A DNA stretch of 64,000 nucleotides from Chloranthus sessilifolius. Taxonomy: Eukaryota; Streptophyta; Magnoliopsida; Chloranthales; Chloranthaceae. The DNA lies in contig CM037589.1 in the NCBI GenBank assembly GCA_021018995.1, positions 62,957,068 to 63,021,067 of the forward strand, written 5' to 3'. This document shows, piece by piece, positions 12,251 to 23,735 of this stretch. The position numbers and the translations under genes were made by a program. The notes beneath the pieces were generated by a model. The model saw only the letters and a list, made by a program, of their open reading frames with translations. It ran no database searches and was not told where the DNA came from. Position 1 is the first letter of the stretch. Every line of letters starts with the position of its first letter.

Positions 12251-12615
12251 TTAACTTACATTACTTGTAAGAGTACCTTAAGTCAGTACCGTTATTTCTA
12301 CCCTTATATTTTTGCACCTCACTGAAAAAAAATGAATAAAAATGAAAAATCGATTAACCGAAGGAATCGAAATCAAAATCGGATTAGTTAGGTTCCGTTT
12401 GAGTTTTTTTGATATCATGTATTGCCAATATCAAACATCGTCAACATCAATCTCGATAACATCCATAGTGATCTCATTAATATTTTATCTCATTACTATC
12501 TTTCATAATATTTTATAATCTATAAAAGATATCTAATGTTTTAAAAGAAATAGGGATCTCAAACTAAATTGCTTTGGATCAAATACTGGTGACCATTTAT
12601 CATCCAAATAGATTT
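12251..12615. other. MULE spacer downstream of the transposase
   Basis: AT-rich non-coding DNA between the transposase 3' end and array 2. It probably contains the transposase 3' UTR. No further feature is seen. Confidence 0.4.
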
Positions 12616-12626
12616 TGAGATCATGG

Positions 12627-12795
12627 CCCTACTATCGACCGCTAACGTAAGTTAGCGAAAAGTTAGTGCCTGCTAACTTAAGTTAGCGGGCGCTGACTTA
12701 AGTCAATAGGTCCTGAATTATGTCAGCGGGCGCTGACTTAAATTAGTGCCCGCTAGCTTAAGTTAACGGGCGCTAACTTAAGTTAGCGCCCGCTC
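12627..12795. repeat. MULE array 2: about eight 20-bp units
   Basis: Units of 20 bp, consensus close to GTTAGCGGGCGCTAACTTAA, with one short irregular unit near 12650. The palindromic core GCGGGCGC or GCGCCCGC is joined by CTTAAGTTA arms. The array lies between the two convergent genes. Confidence 0.9.
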
Positions 12796-12799
12796 ATTT

Positions 12800-13560
12800 G
12801 CACCTATTTTTTTTGTTTGGGTTGGGATTCGCTCGAAGAAAAGTAAACGAAAATAAGGGTTAAGTTGTCATAAGAATGGAACTCGCCCGTAAAAAACATG
12901 TAAGTTTATTCGAATGTAAGAGTTGTATATGTTTGTTGAACATATCTTTTCTGACGTATGAACCATGTTCGGTTCACCATAGTATGGTAATATTACGTGC
13001 AATCCTCACATATTACAACATAAAGTACAATTGTGTTTATTCTTTTGCAGTAAGTTTGTGTGTTAATAGGTTTTAGGGTGGCCTTATTTGCACCTATTTT
13101 TCTTGTAAAGAACCCACTCATTTCTACCATAAGAAACTGTTGGCTGACTTGAATCAAACAATGGAGATCGTTTTTCATCCCAATCTTTCACAAAATTAAT
13201 CTTGAAATCATGGCAAACCTACCAGACAGTTAGTCCTTGATTCCACGTGGCACACATATCCAAAAGTGAGACTTGAGAACCCTTTCGTATGGTACACACA
13301 TGATCACTATCACTTTTGGGGATGTGTGCCCCATAAAATCAAAATGTGACCATCTGATAGGTGCATAACGTGCTAAACATGTAAGTTTATGCAACAAGTT
13401 GATTTTTGCTAATGTTACCTAAAAATTATAATAAAAATATTTACAAAAATATATAAATATTACAAAAATATAAAATGTAAAGTTTAACTCTTTCCAAACG
13501 TGGACATTGAATGTTCGATTTCGGCTCTAAATTATTACATTTATATTTCTTTGATGTCAA
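12800..13560. other. MULE interior without a recognised gene; possible old MITE
   Basis: No coding pattern. The part from about 13165 to 13370 contains CCACGTGGCACACATATCCA and GGGGATGTGTGCCCCA. These resemble blocks in the MITE copies at 27250-27654 and 30291-30675, so a diverged relative may be inserted here. Inverted repeat ends could not be fixed. Confidence 0.35.
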
Positions 13561-14689
13561 TAGTCCGCCGTTGGGAGAAGTATTTTATATACTTCAAAAC
13601 ATACATACCACAGTCCCAACCGTTTCTTTGGAGTGAGAGATTGATACTGTTGAACACCAATACCTTTCACTGTTAATCGAAAGCAGACTTCAAATCGGCA
13701 GTGTAAAGAAGACGTGGAAGGTGATGCAATAGACATCCTTTATGTGCTTTGAACCTCCTTGAGTACTCTCGGTCTGCTGGGTCTATCAACTTAATTTCGT
13801 GATTTTCGTGATCAACTAATGAAATTATAGCCAATGCTCAGTGACTATATTTTTTACTATGCATCGGAAGAAAAATCTGCACAGAAAAGGAACCGAAATC
13901 TTAAATAATTAAAATTTTAAAAAGCCGTTAACATTAAATAAAGTAAAGTGTAGTATTAAAAAACATACCGTTCCACAATTGATCGCGTGAATTCCGCGTG
14001 TATGATTGGTAAGTAGGGGTTCAAGCGGCTTTGAATTGTGATGAACCTACCACTCGTCACAGTAGGCCTACCACTTACCGAAGTCGTTAAGTGCTGCCAG
14101 ACCTTCATTATCGACAAATTTTTAAAAAAATTTCTCGTGTGTCATAAATAAGGTTCTGAAAGAGGATAATACAATAAGTAAATAAATTAAAAGAAGTGAA
14201 TTGAGAGTCATGAATGAAAAGACAAATAAATGAAAAAAAAGAAATAATAAATAGTTGAAACCTTACCAAAGCGGACGCAGTAGCGAACCAGTTTTTTTTC
14301 GGAATTTGTCGAAAATATTGAATCGTTGATAACTCCAAGGACTTTCGAGTACGCGTCGATGACTTCATTGTCGAGCCACGAGCGTCCTTTAAGGAGCTTT
14401 AAAATAGCAACTGTGATGTCAACGCCCATAATTGTATTGACGATCACATTATCCTTTTTTTCGGCTGGTTCTAAAAATAGAGCATATATTTATCCTCTAT
14501 TGATTTTGGCTCATCCTCCTCCTCCTCCTCCACAACTACTCTTGGTCTTTTAATAATGGCTTTATTGGTCGAGATCTTTCTCTTCTTCCGAGCACGCAAG
14601 TTATATCCCTCGGCTTTACTCTTTGCAGTTGATAGTTTCACTAAAATTAATTTTAGTGATGTCGACTATGACTCACGAGAAGGCTGGGT

Positions 14690-15175
14690 AAGGGGAGCAC
14701 CCTCATCATCCACTTCAACCAAAGGTTGTTTAGCAGGAGGTTGAGGTGCTTCAGTAGTGGGTTGAGTGGCAGTTGGTTTAGCAGCAGAAGTTTTGGGGGT
14801 AGTGGTTTGAGGAGTAGGTTGAGGAGCAGTGGGTTTTGGGCCAGTAGGTTTAGGGGCAGAAATTTGGGGGGCAGTGGATTGATGAGTAGGTTGAGGAGCA
14901 GTGAGTTTTGGGCCAGCAGGTTTAGGGGCAGAAGCTTGGGGGGCAATGGATTGATGAGTAGGTTGAGGAGCAGTGGGTTTAAGAGTTGGTTGAGGAGCAA
15001 TAAGTTTATGAGTTGGTTGAGGAGCAGTTGGTTTAGGGTCAGAAGTTTTGGTGACTGTTGGTTGAATGATAGTGGTTTGAGGGGCAGAAGTTTCAGGAGC
15101 AAACGATTGAGAAGCTGTTGGATGAGTGGCAGTGGGAACAAAGGTTTCAAATAGAACAGAGGAGAGAATATCATC
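14690..15175 (-). repeat. Proline-rich coding repeats (PTAPQPT) in the Ulp1 gene
   Basis: In the minus-strand gene frame this segment encodes tandem variants of PKPTAPQPTHQSTAPQ. The DNA repeats are about 75 bp long and stay in frame. It forms a flexible linker between coiled coil and protease. A leucine-rich frame and an arginine/serine-rich frame over the same bases are shadows. Confidence 0.75.
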
Positions 15176-15254
15176 CTACATTATTGCAAAATATATTAAA
15201 ATTTGTCATTATATTTTACAAAAATAAAAATAATATTATTTGGGAATCAGGTTA

Positions 15255-15410
15255 GCGACCGCACTTTCGTCCGATAATGTAAGTAATCAGCCGACAACTT
15301 ACATTATCGGCCGATAATGTAAGTTATTGACCGATAACTTATATTATCGGGCGCTAATGTAAGTTATCGGTCGATAACTTATATTATCGGTCGATAAGCT
15401 AATTTGGCAT
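15255..15410. repeat. MULE array 3: about eight 20-bp units in alternating orientation
   Basis: Units such as GGCCGATAATGTAAGTTATC and GGTCGATAACTTATATTATC alternate as near reverse complements. The base period is 20 bp and the orientation period 40 bp. The array interrupts the Ulp1 gene between coiled coil and proline-rich repeats, presumably in an intron. Confidence 0.88.
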
Positions 15411-16924
15411 TAATCTTAAAAAATATATATATTTTTTTAAATTTAAAAAAAATTAGTTTAGTACCTTCGTCAAATGAGATCTGACCTCATCAAGATCCTT
15501 CCGTATTGCGTCATTTTGTTCAGTTAAATTTAGAACCTGATCTTGTAGTGACCCTACTTTATATTGTAATGACCTAACTTGCTCTTATAGGGTCTTCTTG
15601 TCTCTCTCTAACTGTTCAATAGTCAGTGCTTGCCCTTTAAGGATTATAAATGCACGTCGAAAGTCACTTTTTATCTCTTTAACAGCCATATGGAGTGTAT
15701 TATATTCTTTTTTAAGCTCCGTTACTTCTTTGGTTAGGTGGGGTTGCCTAACCAGCTGTTCTCTTGTTGGCTAGAGCCTAATCTTCGGTTTGCCCTTTGG
15801 TTCTATATGTTGACGTACAACGATCTCATACTCGTCGTTTTCGTCGCTGTCATCATCGTCATTATCATCATTTTGGCTCTTCGGCTCTTTTTTGAGGACG
15901 TGTCTCGTAACTTGAGACATCATCGTATTCACATATATTTTCTTGGGAGTGAGGCTCCTCGATCTTTTTCTGTTGCCTTTCCTTCTCTCTTTGTATAAAA
16001 AAGAGTCGAACCGATCGATACTGTGATTCGTATTTTACAGCTTCAAGCTCTAAGATAATTTTAGACTTAAGAAAATTTTCTCAATATAAATTAGGATTAC
16101 GGCTGAATTTTGGGCCTTCCCATTTCAATAGCCCACGGAAATGGATCTTTCAGCTGAGTAAGAGCGGTGGCGACTCCAGGAAAGTGCTCAAACGCACAAA
16201 TCTGTAGGGCGATAGTGTATTCGTAGATGTTGTAATGCCCATTTTCTAACTTTTTCGCCATTTCCCTTCTGACGTTCGCTTTCGATATGCAATCTACTAA
16301 ATTTTTGTAAACTAGTAGGCCCCACGAAAACTTATTGAACTCTTCAAGGTTATCTACTAATGTCAAGTACTGTGTGTTCACTTCCTGGTGTGTGTTCGGA
16401 AGTAAGAAAGAACATAAGAGAAACAACAATGATAGTTTCAAAAATTCATCGCTGGATAGGTCGGCACTATCAACTATTTCTTCAATACGAGATCTTTTAG
16501 CCAACTTCCTAAGAAAGAGTTTGTATCGAATGGTTTCTTTTTCTGGCATGGCTACATTCTCAGACTCAGGTTCTGTCAACATGTTCAGGCCTAAAATCAA
16601 TGCTATATCGGACTTTTGCAGCAGTACATTGATGTTCCTGACCTTGAAAATATTATCTTTAACCCAAAAGCTTAAAATAACGTTAACCAAGTCTCCAATG
16701 AATCTTAATTTCTCATTAATCGTAAATAGATGACCAAAAATTGAATCATCTAATATCTTATTTCTCTCTTCATTGCAGTGCAAGTAAAATTTTCTAGCAC
16801 TAATTTCAGTACATTTCCCGAAGGGCTTTAGAGACAGTCATTTTACAATCACTTTGTGAGAACTGTAAAATATATAAAAACAATTAATTAATAAAATAAG
16901 TGAGGTTGAAAATATTTTACTAAC

Positions 16925-17205
16925 TTATCGCTAAGTTATATTATCGCCCGACAACTTACATTATCAGACGATAATATACATGAGCGGCTGCTAAATTACA
17001 TTATCGGCCGCTAACTTACATTATCGTCCGATAATGTAAGTTGTCGGACAATAACTTACATTATTGGCCGCTAAGTTACAATAGCGGCCGATAACTTACA
17101 TTATCGATCGATAATGTAAGTTATCGGATAATAATATAACTTAGCGGTTGATAATGTAATTTAGCGGCTGCTAATGTACATTATCGGTAAGTTAGCGGGT
17201 TAAGT
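16925..17205. repeat. MULE array 4: about fourteen 20-bp units
   Basis: The longest array, consensus close to GGCCGATAACTTACATTATC, with units in both orientations and strict 20-bp register. It lies between the DUF1985 5' end and the right TIR, where the promoter of that gene would be. Confidence 0.9.
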
Positions 17206-17419
17206 GAGAAACATAACGGATGACTGCATGTGTTTAAATGTAAAAAAAGAAATTACCTAAAAATTTTATGTGGCTTTTTTTCCGCTTTGTCGCCGATATA
17301 CTGCCGCTCTCTCGATTTTTACAGAATAGTTAAAGTGAAAATAAAAGAGAGAATGAAAATATTAATTAAATAAGAAGGTCGGTGCAAATTTGAATATAAG
17401 AGGTCGTTGCTGACGTGTA

Positions 17420-17518
17420 ACCGGCTTGGCTTGGAGCTTGCCTGTTATGCAAGGATTGAAACTATAGGACCGTTTCTGCAAATACGCAAACTTATAGGGC
17501 CGAAAGTGCAAATTTTCC
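17420..17518. repeat. MULE right terminal inverted repeat
   Basis: Inverted partner of 8941-9040, ending near GAAAGTGCAAATTTTCC. Shared blocks include GCCTGTTATGCAA and TGCAAATACGCAAA. Confidence 0.8.
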
Positions 17519-17819
17519 TATAATTTATTTGGCTCGAGATACAAGTCGTCATCAATGTCTATAATACACGATTATTAAGGGGATCTGTGCCATCCAGTTT
17601 GAACACTTCTCAATATGTCCTACAAATGTGAAAAATGATCTGTATTCATGTGCATTTTTTGGCCAAGTCATATTTATGCGATGCCCTGCCACTTTTTTTT
17701 TTTTCCCTTTCATGGAAGATGCATTTGATTTATTTAGGAAAAATCAGAAATAACAATATTAAAGATACGGAGAGAGACATCCTTTAGCCAGACCTCATTA
17801 CATCCATCATTAAGGCCTA

Positions 17820-20800
17820 TTTTAGCTAACACATCAATGCACCATTTGCAGATCTACCAAAATATTGTGGAGACAATTTTGACATTATCGAAAAGATTTG
17901 TGAATTTTGATAAATCGTCACTCCGATCATCAACACCATGAACAATCCTAGAAAAGTCTCTTTTGAAAATGACTCTTTTAAATCCCATATGTGCTTCAAA
18001 TAAACGAATAGTGTCACAATGATCAGCCGAAGAGACATTCTGCAATTCTTAACTAGAGCACCCATCACATGCCCCAAGTGATCTCTAATGATAACTCCTA
18101 TACCAGCGGCCCCAATTTGCAAGCACCACGCTCCATCGAAATTAACCTTGTACGTGCCCATGGCCGACGAAAACCAGGATTTGGGAATATCCCGGACCGA
18201 GACAGTTAACATAGTAGCGGGCTTCACAAAAGTTGATTGAAAATCAAATATAAGGTTGGTCGCTAAACAGACAATGGACTGGGGGCTCCCTCGATTTTTC
18301 TCCATGGAGGATTATGTTCCTTTTATTCCATAATGCCCAAGCTAGAATAAAGAAGAGATCCAAGTGAGAAGGACCCGCCATAGACATAAACTCCCATGAC
18401 CCACTCTTTGAAGCTAAGGTGGCTGAGAAGGTGGGGACTAATGCCTAGGGGGAGTTGAACCATGTAATCACTGCTATAGGGTAATCTTTGAGAGCATGTT
18501 CCATAGATTCTGCAATGTTGTCACAAACATCGCATATGGGTAGAATGCTATGAATTCTTTTATAGAGAAGTTTCGTAACATAAAAGATATTTGAACATGC
18601 TCGTCATGCAAAGATTTTAATTTTATTTGGGATTTGGGCATTCTAAAGATGGCAAATAAGAGAAATGCTGGAAGAGCCTCTCCTTTCACTATTGTCTGCA
18701 AACTCCCGGACTACACCGTATGCACTTTTGACAGAAAAATGTTTGTCCTTTGAGAAAGCCCATGCCAGTCTGTCATGTTTGTGGGAAGAGGAATAGACAA
18801 AATAATTTTAGCATCTTTCTCATAAAACATATTTCTAACCTTAAACTCATCCCACCTGATAGGATCCTTGAGAATTAGGCTCGACACTTTTTCATCATCT
18901 TCAACTGAATGAGTGATAACTTTGAAAGTGGAAGGCTTAGGGATCCACTTGTCCAAATAGATATAAGTTCATCATTGTCAACCCTCCAGATAATACCCTT
19001 TTCCACAGTAGATCTAGCGGATAATATGGTAGCCCACGTGAAAGAGGAATTCGATTTCACTTTTGCTGCAAAAATGGTACTATTGCGATAGTACTTAGCT
19101 TTAAGGACACCGATAATAGTAGCCATAGAATTAGAGCACAACCTCCAAACTTGTTTAGAAAGGAGGGCAATATTAAAAGATATAAGATCCTTAAAACCCA
19201 AACCACCACCCTCACCTTTAGATTTATAAATCTCCTTCTAAGCCCGCCAGTCAATTCCTTTCTTCTTTCCACTGCGACTCTACCAAAATTTAGCAATGAT
19301 CGCCGATATGTCATGAAAAAATGAAGTTGGTAGTCTGAAATAGCTCATCATACATGTGGGAATAGCTTGGGCAACAACTTTAATCAATACTTCCTTTTTG
19401 GGTTTTGAGAGAAGTTTCCTCTCCAACCCATAATTCTTTTCCAGATCCGTTCCTTAATGGACACAAATGCAGTTCTCTTGAATTTTCCCACCATCATAGG
19501 CAAACTCAAATATTTATCATTTGGGCTAGCCTCTTTAACTTGAAGAACATTGAGATTATTCCGTCTCATTGAATTTGGAACATTCCTACTAAATGAGGTT
19601 TTCGATTTGTCAAAAAATGATTTGACCCGAAGCCCATTCGTAAAGTTTGAGGATATTTACAATTTCCCCACATTCTTGTTCATTTGCCAAATGATATAGA
19701 ATACTATCATCAACAAAAAATAAATGGGAAATGGTCGGCGCTCCCCTATAAATACGAATACCAAAAATCCTCCCACAAATGACCCTAGAAGATATGAGGT
19801 TTGAGAAGACTTTGGCACACAAAATGAAGAGGTAGGGAGAAAGGGGATCACCCTGCCAGAGACTATGACTAGGAACCAACTTGCAAATGACCTGTCCATT
19901 CACAAGGAACTCAAAGGATACAATTTTAACACACTCCATAATCACCGGTCATAAGCTTTGCTCATATCCAGTTTTAAAGAATACCAACCTTTTTTACCAC
20001 TTCTTTTGTTTTGAACGAAATGAACAATTTCATAGGCAAACAAAGAATTATCAGAAATAAGTCTATCAGGAACAAAAACACTTTGGTGTTCAGAAATAAG
20101 GTTGGGAAGGATAGGTTTAAGCCGATTTGCTAAAACTTTAGCAATGATTTTATAAATGACATTGCAAAGACTTATTGGCCTAAAATGCGAAAGACGTTTC
20201 AGATTCTTTATTTTAGGAATAAGTACAATATGAGTGGAATTAACATGGGAAAGATCAGAAGAACCATTAAGATAAGAAAGAATAAAATTAGAAATAGATT
20301 GACCCACAGTTTTCCAATAAGTTTGAAAGAAAGAGGATGCATACCATCAGGTCCCGAAGATTTGAGAGGATGCATCTGAAAAAGAGCACCATGGACTTCC
20401 TTATTTGTGAACTGGCAAGTCAACCACGCATTTTGTTATTCCTTAACTACAACAACAATGCCCTAAAGAGCCTCATCAATTCTGTCCAGATTTGAGGTAG
20501 TAAACATGTTTGAAACATAAGTTGAGAAGATTTGTTCGATATCAGCTCGCGAAGTGTGCCAAATGCCAGATTCATCATTCAGGCCCTTGATGAAATTAAT
20601 CTTTCTTCTCTGTGACACAACAGAGTGAAAAAACTTTGTATTCTTATCCCCGTTCTTCAAGTATAAATCTTTAGATCGTTGTTTACCACATCAGTTCTTC
20701 CTTTTTCAAAAGATCATCAATCTCCTTTAGAGTTTTCCTGTCCTCCTCACTGTTGATGAAAGGCAAATCCGAGATTCTCTTCATTTTTAAGGAATTATGC

Positions 20801-21655
20801 AACCTAAAGAGATGACGTTGAATGTCACCAAAAGATTCTTTATTCCACTGATCAAATGCTTTGAGAGAAAATCAATATTGCTACAAAGATTTGAACTATG
20901 ACCTAACTGCAGCAAATTCCAATAATTTTCAATAACTTCGGTACATTCCTCGGAATGAACCCACATAGGCTCAAAACGAAACCTCCTGGGTCCCCTTCTC
21001 CATTCACAATTTAAAACTGTATCTGAAATGATGATTGGAGCATGGTCAGATTTTGAGGAAAGCAGGTTATGCGAAGGGAATAAATTTTGTCACTCTTGAT
21101 TAGCTAGACCTCTATCTAATCTCTCTTCAATCAGATTTGATCCATGTTGTTTATTGGACCAAGTGAACTTGTACCTAGAGATCCTGCAATCCATTAGAGT
21201 CAAAGGAATTTCTAAATAGGTCCATCTGAGCCTAAGATTTAGGAACGCCACCCCTCTTCTCATGATGAAAAAGAACTTCATTAAAGTCCCCCATGCATAG
21301 CCACAGATAAGCATTATGATGCCCAAGTCGAGATAGGAGATCCCAACAGTGAGACCTGTTATGATTTTCAGGAGCACCATAGAAACCACTCAATTGCCAT
21401 GGTTCTCCAACAATAACATCAATGTGATTCTTAGAAAGACTTTAGAGACCAATGTAAAGCTAGACCACCCGATTTGCCAATCGCATCAACAAAAACACCA
21501 TTAGGAAATCCTAACTTGAACTTTAGAACCTCCAATCTTCTAGAACAAAGCTTGGTTTCCATCAAAAACACCACCTCAGGATCTTCCTTCCGCAAAAGAA
21601 GGCGGAGAGCTCGAACTGTCTGGGGGTTCCCAAGCCCAAGATAGTTCCAACACAA
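17820..21655 (-). pseudogene. LINE ORF2: endonuclease, reverse transcriptase, zf-RVT, RNase H (broken)
   Basis: The endonuclease starts at 21655 with CWNYLGLGNPQTVRALR and has the METKL motif. Reverse transcriptase follows from about 20660. It has NGDKNTKFFHSV, SSGPDGMHPLSFK, LIPKIKN, FRPISLCNVIYKIIAKVLANRL, LDMSKAYDR and the catalytic FVDDSILYH near 19715. After about 18950 comes the zf-RVT region, then an RVT_3 RNase H domain near 18150 (KVNFDGAW...GAAGIGVIIRDHLGHVMGA). The enzyme would nick target DNA and prime reverse transcription of its own RNA. More than ten stops and frameshifts break the gene into short open frames. Confidence 0.88.
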
Positions 21656-21660
21656 TATTT

Positions 21661-22200
21661 TTATTGCTTTCGGCGAGGATGCTGGACAACCATTGCCGAT
21701 AAAAACACATTATCATCTTCAAGATCGATATTTGAGATATCTCTGCGCCTTTTTTTCAAAGGTTTTGAGATTACCGCCGCACAGGAAGGATGTTTAGAGC
21801 TGAAATGGGTCGGGCTTAATACCATGGGTCTTGGGCTGGAAGCTATAGATCTAGGGGAGGTAAGAGCCGACTTGGGTTTAGGGAGTGGGTTGGCTGCCAA
21901 AATGTCAGCGTCAGGGTAAGGTTTTGGGATAAAAATGGGCTCATTTTGAGCTTCGATAGTAGGTAAGTCAGAAGAGGAGGATGTTGAGTTCATAAGAGGT
22001 TGGGTCAAGGCGAGGCTAGAATCAATCAGGTTCGAAGGGGGCTCTTTTGATTCGGGATCAAATTTTCGATAATCTGGGTTTGGTTGGATAGGATAGTCGA
22101 GTTCAGCTTTGGATGGATTGGATAAAGGGTGGGTATGGTTGGGTTTTACTTTGGTTGAGTCGGGGGAAGCGAAGGTTTTGTTGGGGCCTGCTAGGTATTA
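21661..22200 (-). pseudogene. 3' part of LINE ORF1
   Basis: The frame from 22008 to 21661 encodes a proline/serine-rich tail with a basic stretch (KPLKKRRRD) ending just before ORF2. This is the usual ORF1 C-terminal linker of plant L1 elements. Upstream to about 22200 is similar but broken. The RRM or zinc-knuckle part is absent. Confidence 0.6.
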
Positions 22201-22257
22201 TGATCCGGACACAAAATTGAATCGGCAAGTAGGTTTGGTTGGGGCCTGCTGAACCTA

Positions 22258-22513
22258 ACAAGTCGTAGCTCAGTTGGTACACTCCCCCCATTGTGGGGAT
22301 GTTGGTCGTGGGTTCGATTCTCGTTCTCTATGTTGGTTTCTTTCCCTTGTTTTTACAAGGTGTGGGTTGGGTTATGCCCTCGTCACTATCGTTGGTGCTC
22401 TCCTCACCACTCTTGTTGGTGCTACTCCGCAACTGTCATATCTATAAGCGTGTACTCTTCGATTCTCAAGACTGTCTCAACAGTATGGCCGTATCAAAAC
22501 AAAAAAAAAGAAG
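22258..22513 (+). mobile_element. tRNA-derived SINE
   Basis: The 5' end has a Pol III A box (TAGCTCAGTTGG, 22266-22277) and B box (GGTTCGATTCT, near 22312-22322) with tRNA-like spacing. An unrelated body follows, ending in an A-rich tail (CAAAACAAAAAAAAAG). The tRNA fold does not close as an acceptor stem, so this is a SINE and not a tRNA gene. Confidence 0.75.
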
Positions 22514-23735
22514 AAAACCTCATAAGCTGATATCTTATAAAGTTGAATTTGTTGTGTTTATTTTGAAGGTTTTTATGCTTTTGTAGAGGCCTTTTCGATC
22601 TGGCAAAAGATTTGTTATGTTTATTCAAGCAATAGCCTGGGCCAATATCCTCGTCAAGATAGTCAGCCCTCGGGAGGTGCCCAACTATTTATGCGCGCAC
22701 AAATCAGTGAAAGTGGGCTTTCAGCCTTTAACCGTTTGGCACTCAAAAAAATCTGTGCATATTGACCGGAGCACCACTGGCGGATTCAGCACCTTTTTGC
22801 AAAGGAAGCCCACACATCTTGGCCGCAGGATCCGTGGAAACTTGATCCCATGAAGCTGAAGACCGAACAACTGATGCACAAAATTGGAATTTTAAAGCTA
22901 AAATTCCTCTCCTGTTGATTTTATAAAAAAAGAACCCACGCATAATCTTCATTCATTGATAGTTAAATTTCACAAGCTAATATAAGTGTGACAGGCCTGA
23001 TTAGATGGCATCGTCCACATCCGATCTTCACGTGCACTAAAATTTTTCTTAATAAAATTAATTTTGTTTGAAAAATAACACTGGCATGTGAAAGTAGATC
23101 AAAAAGTTGATATGTACTGCTGATCTGTGATATCTTCAGCCTTCTGATCTGTTATGCTTAAGAAGTCCGTCCACCATTTGCTGACAAGGTCGCAGGTTTG
23201 AGCCCAGTTTACCCATAAAAAGAACATATCGAAATCAGAGTTCAACCCACCTGTATAAGAACACCGCAAATCAATTATAACCAGCAATGTGATAAGACTA
23301 TCTACATATCCAGGCTTCATTTTTGTAATCAAATTAATTTTCTCCTCTGATCTTTAACTTAAATATAGAGATTTGATACCATAAAGTAATTAGTTTTGCC
23401 TCTTTGGTAGGGCCTTTCAATGGGTCAGGTTGGGTGAGAACAGGCCAAAACATAGGCTTGGCCGGGGTGTACCCTTGCCATATATATAACATATCCGGTA
23501 GGGAAGTTTGGTCAGGCCAAAATCTTCCCAACCTGACCCAACCTTTTTGAGGTTATATTTGAATCCCAACAAATATAACCTTTCTAGCTAAGTAGCTATA
23601 CATTAGTTGGTGAGGTTATACGTTCGTCTTCTCCTTAATGAAATGCATCTTAGTTAATAAATAAATAAATAAAAAAATAAAAATCCTAACAAATAAATAA
23701 CCCAATGATCGCTGTTTCTGCTTACCTTCGTAACA
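22514..23735. other. Intergenic sequence 3' of PFC1
   Basis: No coding pattern. It includes the presumed PFC1 3' UTR (minus strand, below 23736), a SINE-like piece at about 23145-23230 and a purine/pyrimidine-biased block near 23400-23540 with GTCAGGTTGGG-type repeats. Confidence 0.45.
23145..23230 (+). mobile_element. SINE fragment with B box and TTTACCCATAAAAA end
   Basis: GGTCGCAGGTTTGAGCCC (B-box type) is followed by AGTTTACCCATAAAAAG. The same end occurs at 29525-29605 and, inverted, at 29877-29975, which defines a SINE family different from the one at 22258. Confidence 0.55.

Larger units (their letters stand above)
13590..16783 (-). pseudogene. DUF1985-coiled-coil-Ulp1 (C48) protease gene carried by the MULE, decayed
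   Basis: Reading right to left: a 228-codon open frame (16783-16097) with FGHLFTINEKLRFIGDLV and LVDNLEEFNKFSWGLLVYK, typical of the plant DUF1985 domain. Next is an acidic stretch near 15850 (DDNDDDDSDENDEYE). A coiled coil follows at 15740-15460 (VTELKKEYNTLHMAVKEIKS). After it come proline-rich repeats (15174-14690), a basic NLS-like RARKKRK near 14590 and the Ulp1 block. That block has WLDNEVIDAY (14384-14352), catalytic HW near 13835, the Asp in KLIDP near 13790 and the catalytic Cys in NGWDCGMYVL (13621-13594). Active relatives cleave SUMO or SUMO-like conjugates; for MULE-borne copies the substrate is unknown. The 16783 frame opens on TTG, so the real start or a preceding exon is upstream. 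The stop inside the coiled coil and others show decay. Array 3 lies in an apparent intron. Confidence 0.8.
8941..17518. mobile_element. Mutator-like element (MULE) with TIRs, transposase and DUF1985-Ulp1 gene
   Basis: An 8.6-kb element bounded by inverted repeats of about 95 bp. The left end (8941-9040) and the reverse complement of the right end (17420-17518) share blocks such as GTATTTGCA, AAACGGTC, TTGCATAACAGGC and AAGCCAA. Inside are a MuDR transposase gene on the plus strand (9509-12250) and a DUF1985/Ulp1 cysteine-protease gene on the minus strand (13590-16783), arranged convergently. This content is known from the Kaonashi and CUMULE-type MULEs that captured a ULP gene. Four arrays of 20-bp units flank and separate the genes. 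Both genes have many stops, so the element is not autonomous now. I could not settle a 9-bp target duplication; TTATTTG-like sequence at both edges is suggestive only. Confidence 0.85.
17693..22250 (-). mobile_element. L1-type LINE with RNase H, minus strand, old
   Basis: A 4.5-kb minus-strand LINE ending in a 12-base poly-A (T run at 17693-17704 on the plus strand). Order along the element: tail of ORF1 (about 22200-21661), endonuclease, reverse transcriptase, zf-RVT and RNase H. ORF1's gag-like and zinc-knuckle part is missing, so it is 5' truncated or eroded. A tRNA-derived SINE abuts its 5' side at 22258. It fills the interval between the MULE and the 3' end of PFC1. Confidence 0.88.

Noticed and set aside
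14653-15174. Open frames encoding a leucine-rich protein (minus) and an Arg/Ser-rich protein (plus) resembling a membrane or SR protein
   Set aside because: Both are shadows of in-frame PTAPQPT coding repeats of the Ulp1 gene; the repeat keeps all frames open.
9243-17205. The 20-bp arrays as a CRISPR array
   Set aside because: Units are contiguous without unique spacers, and this is plant nuclear DNA.
22258-22340. A functional tRNA gene
   Set aside because: A and B boxes are present but the acceptor stem does not close and an A-tailed unrelated body follows, so it is a SINE.
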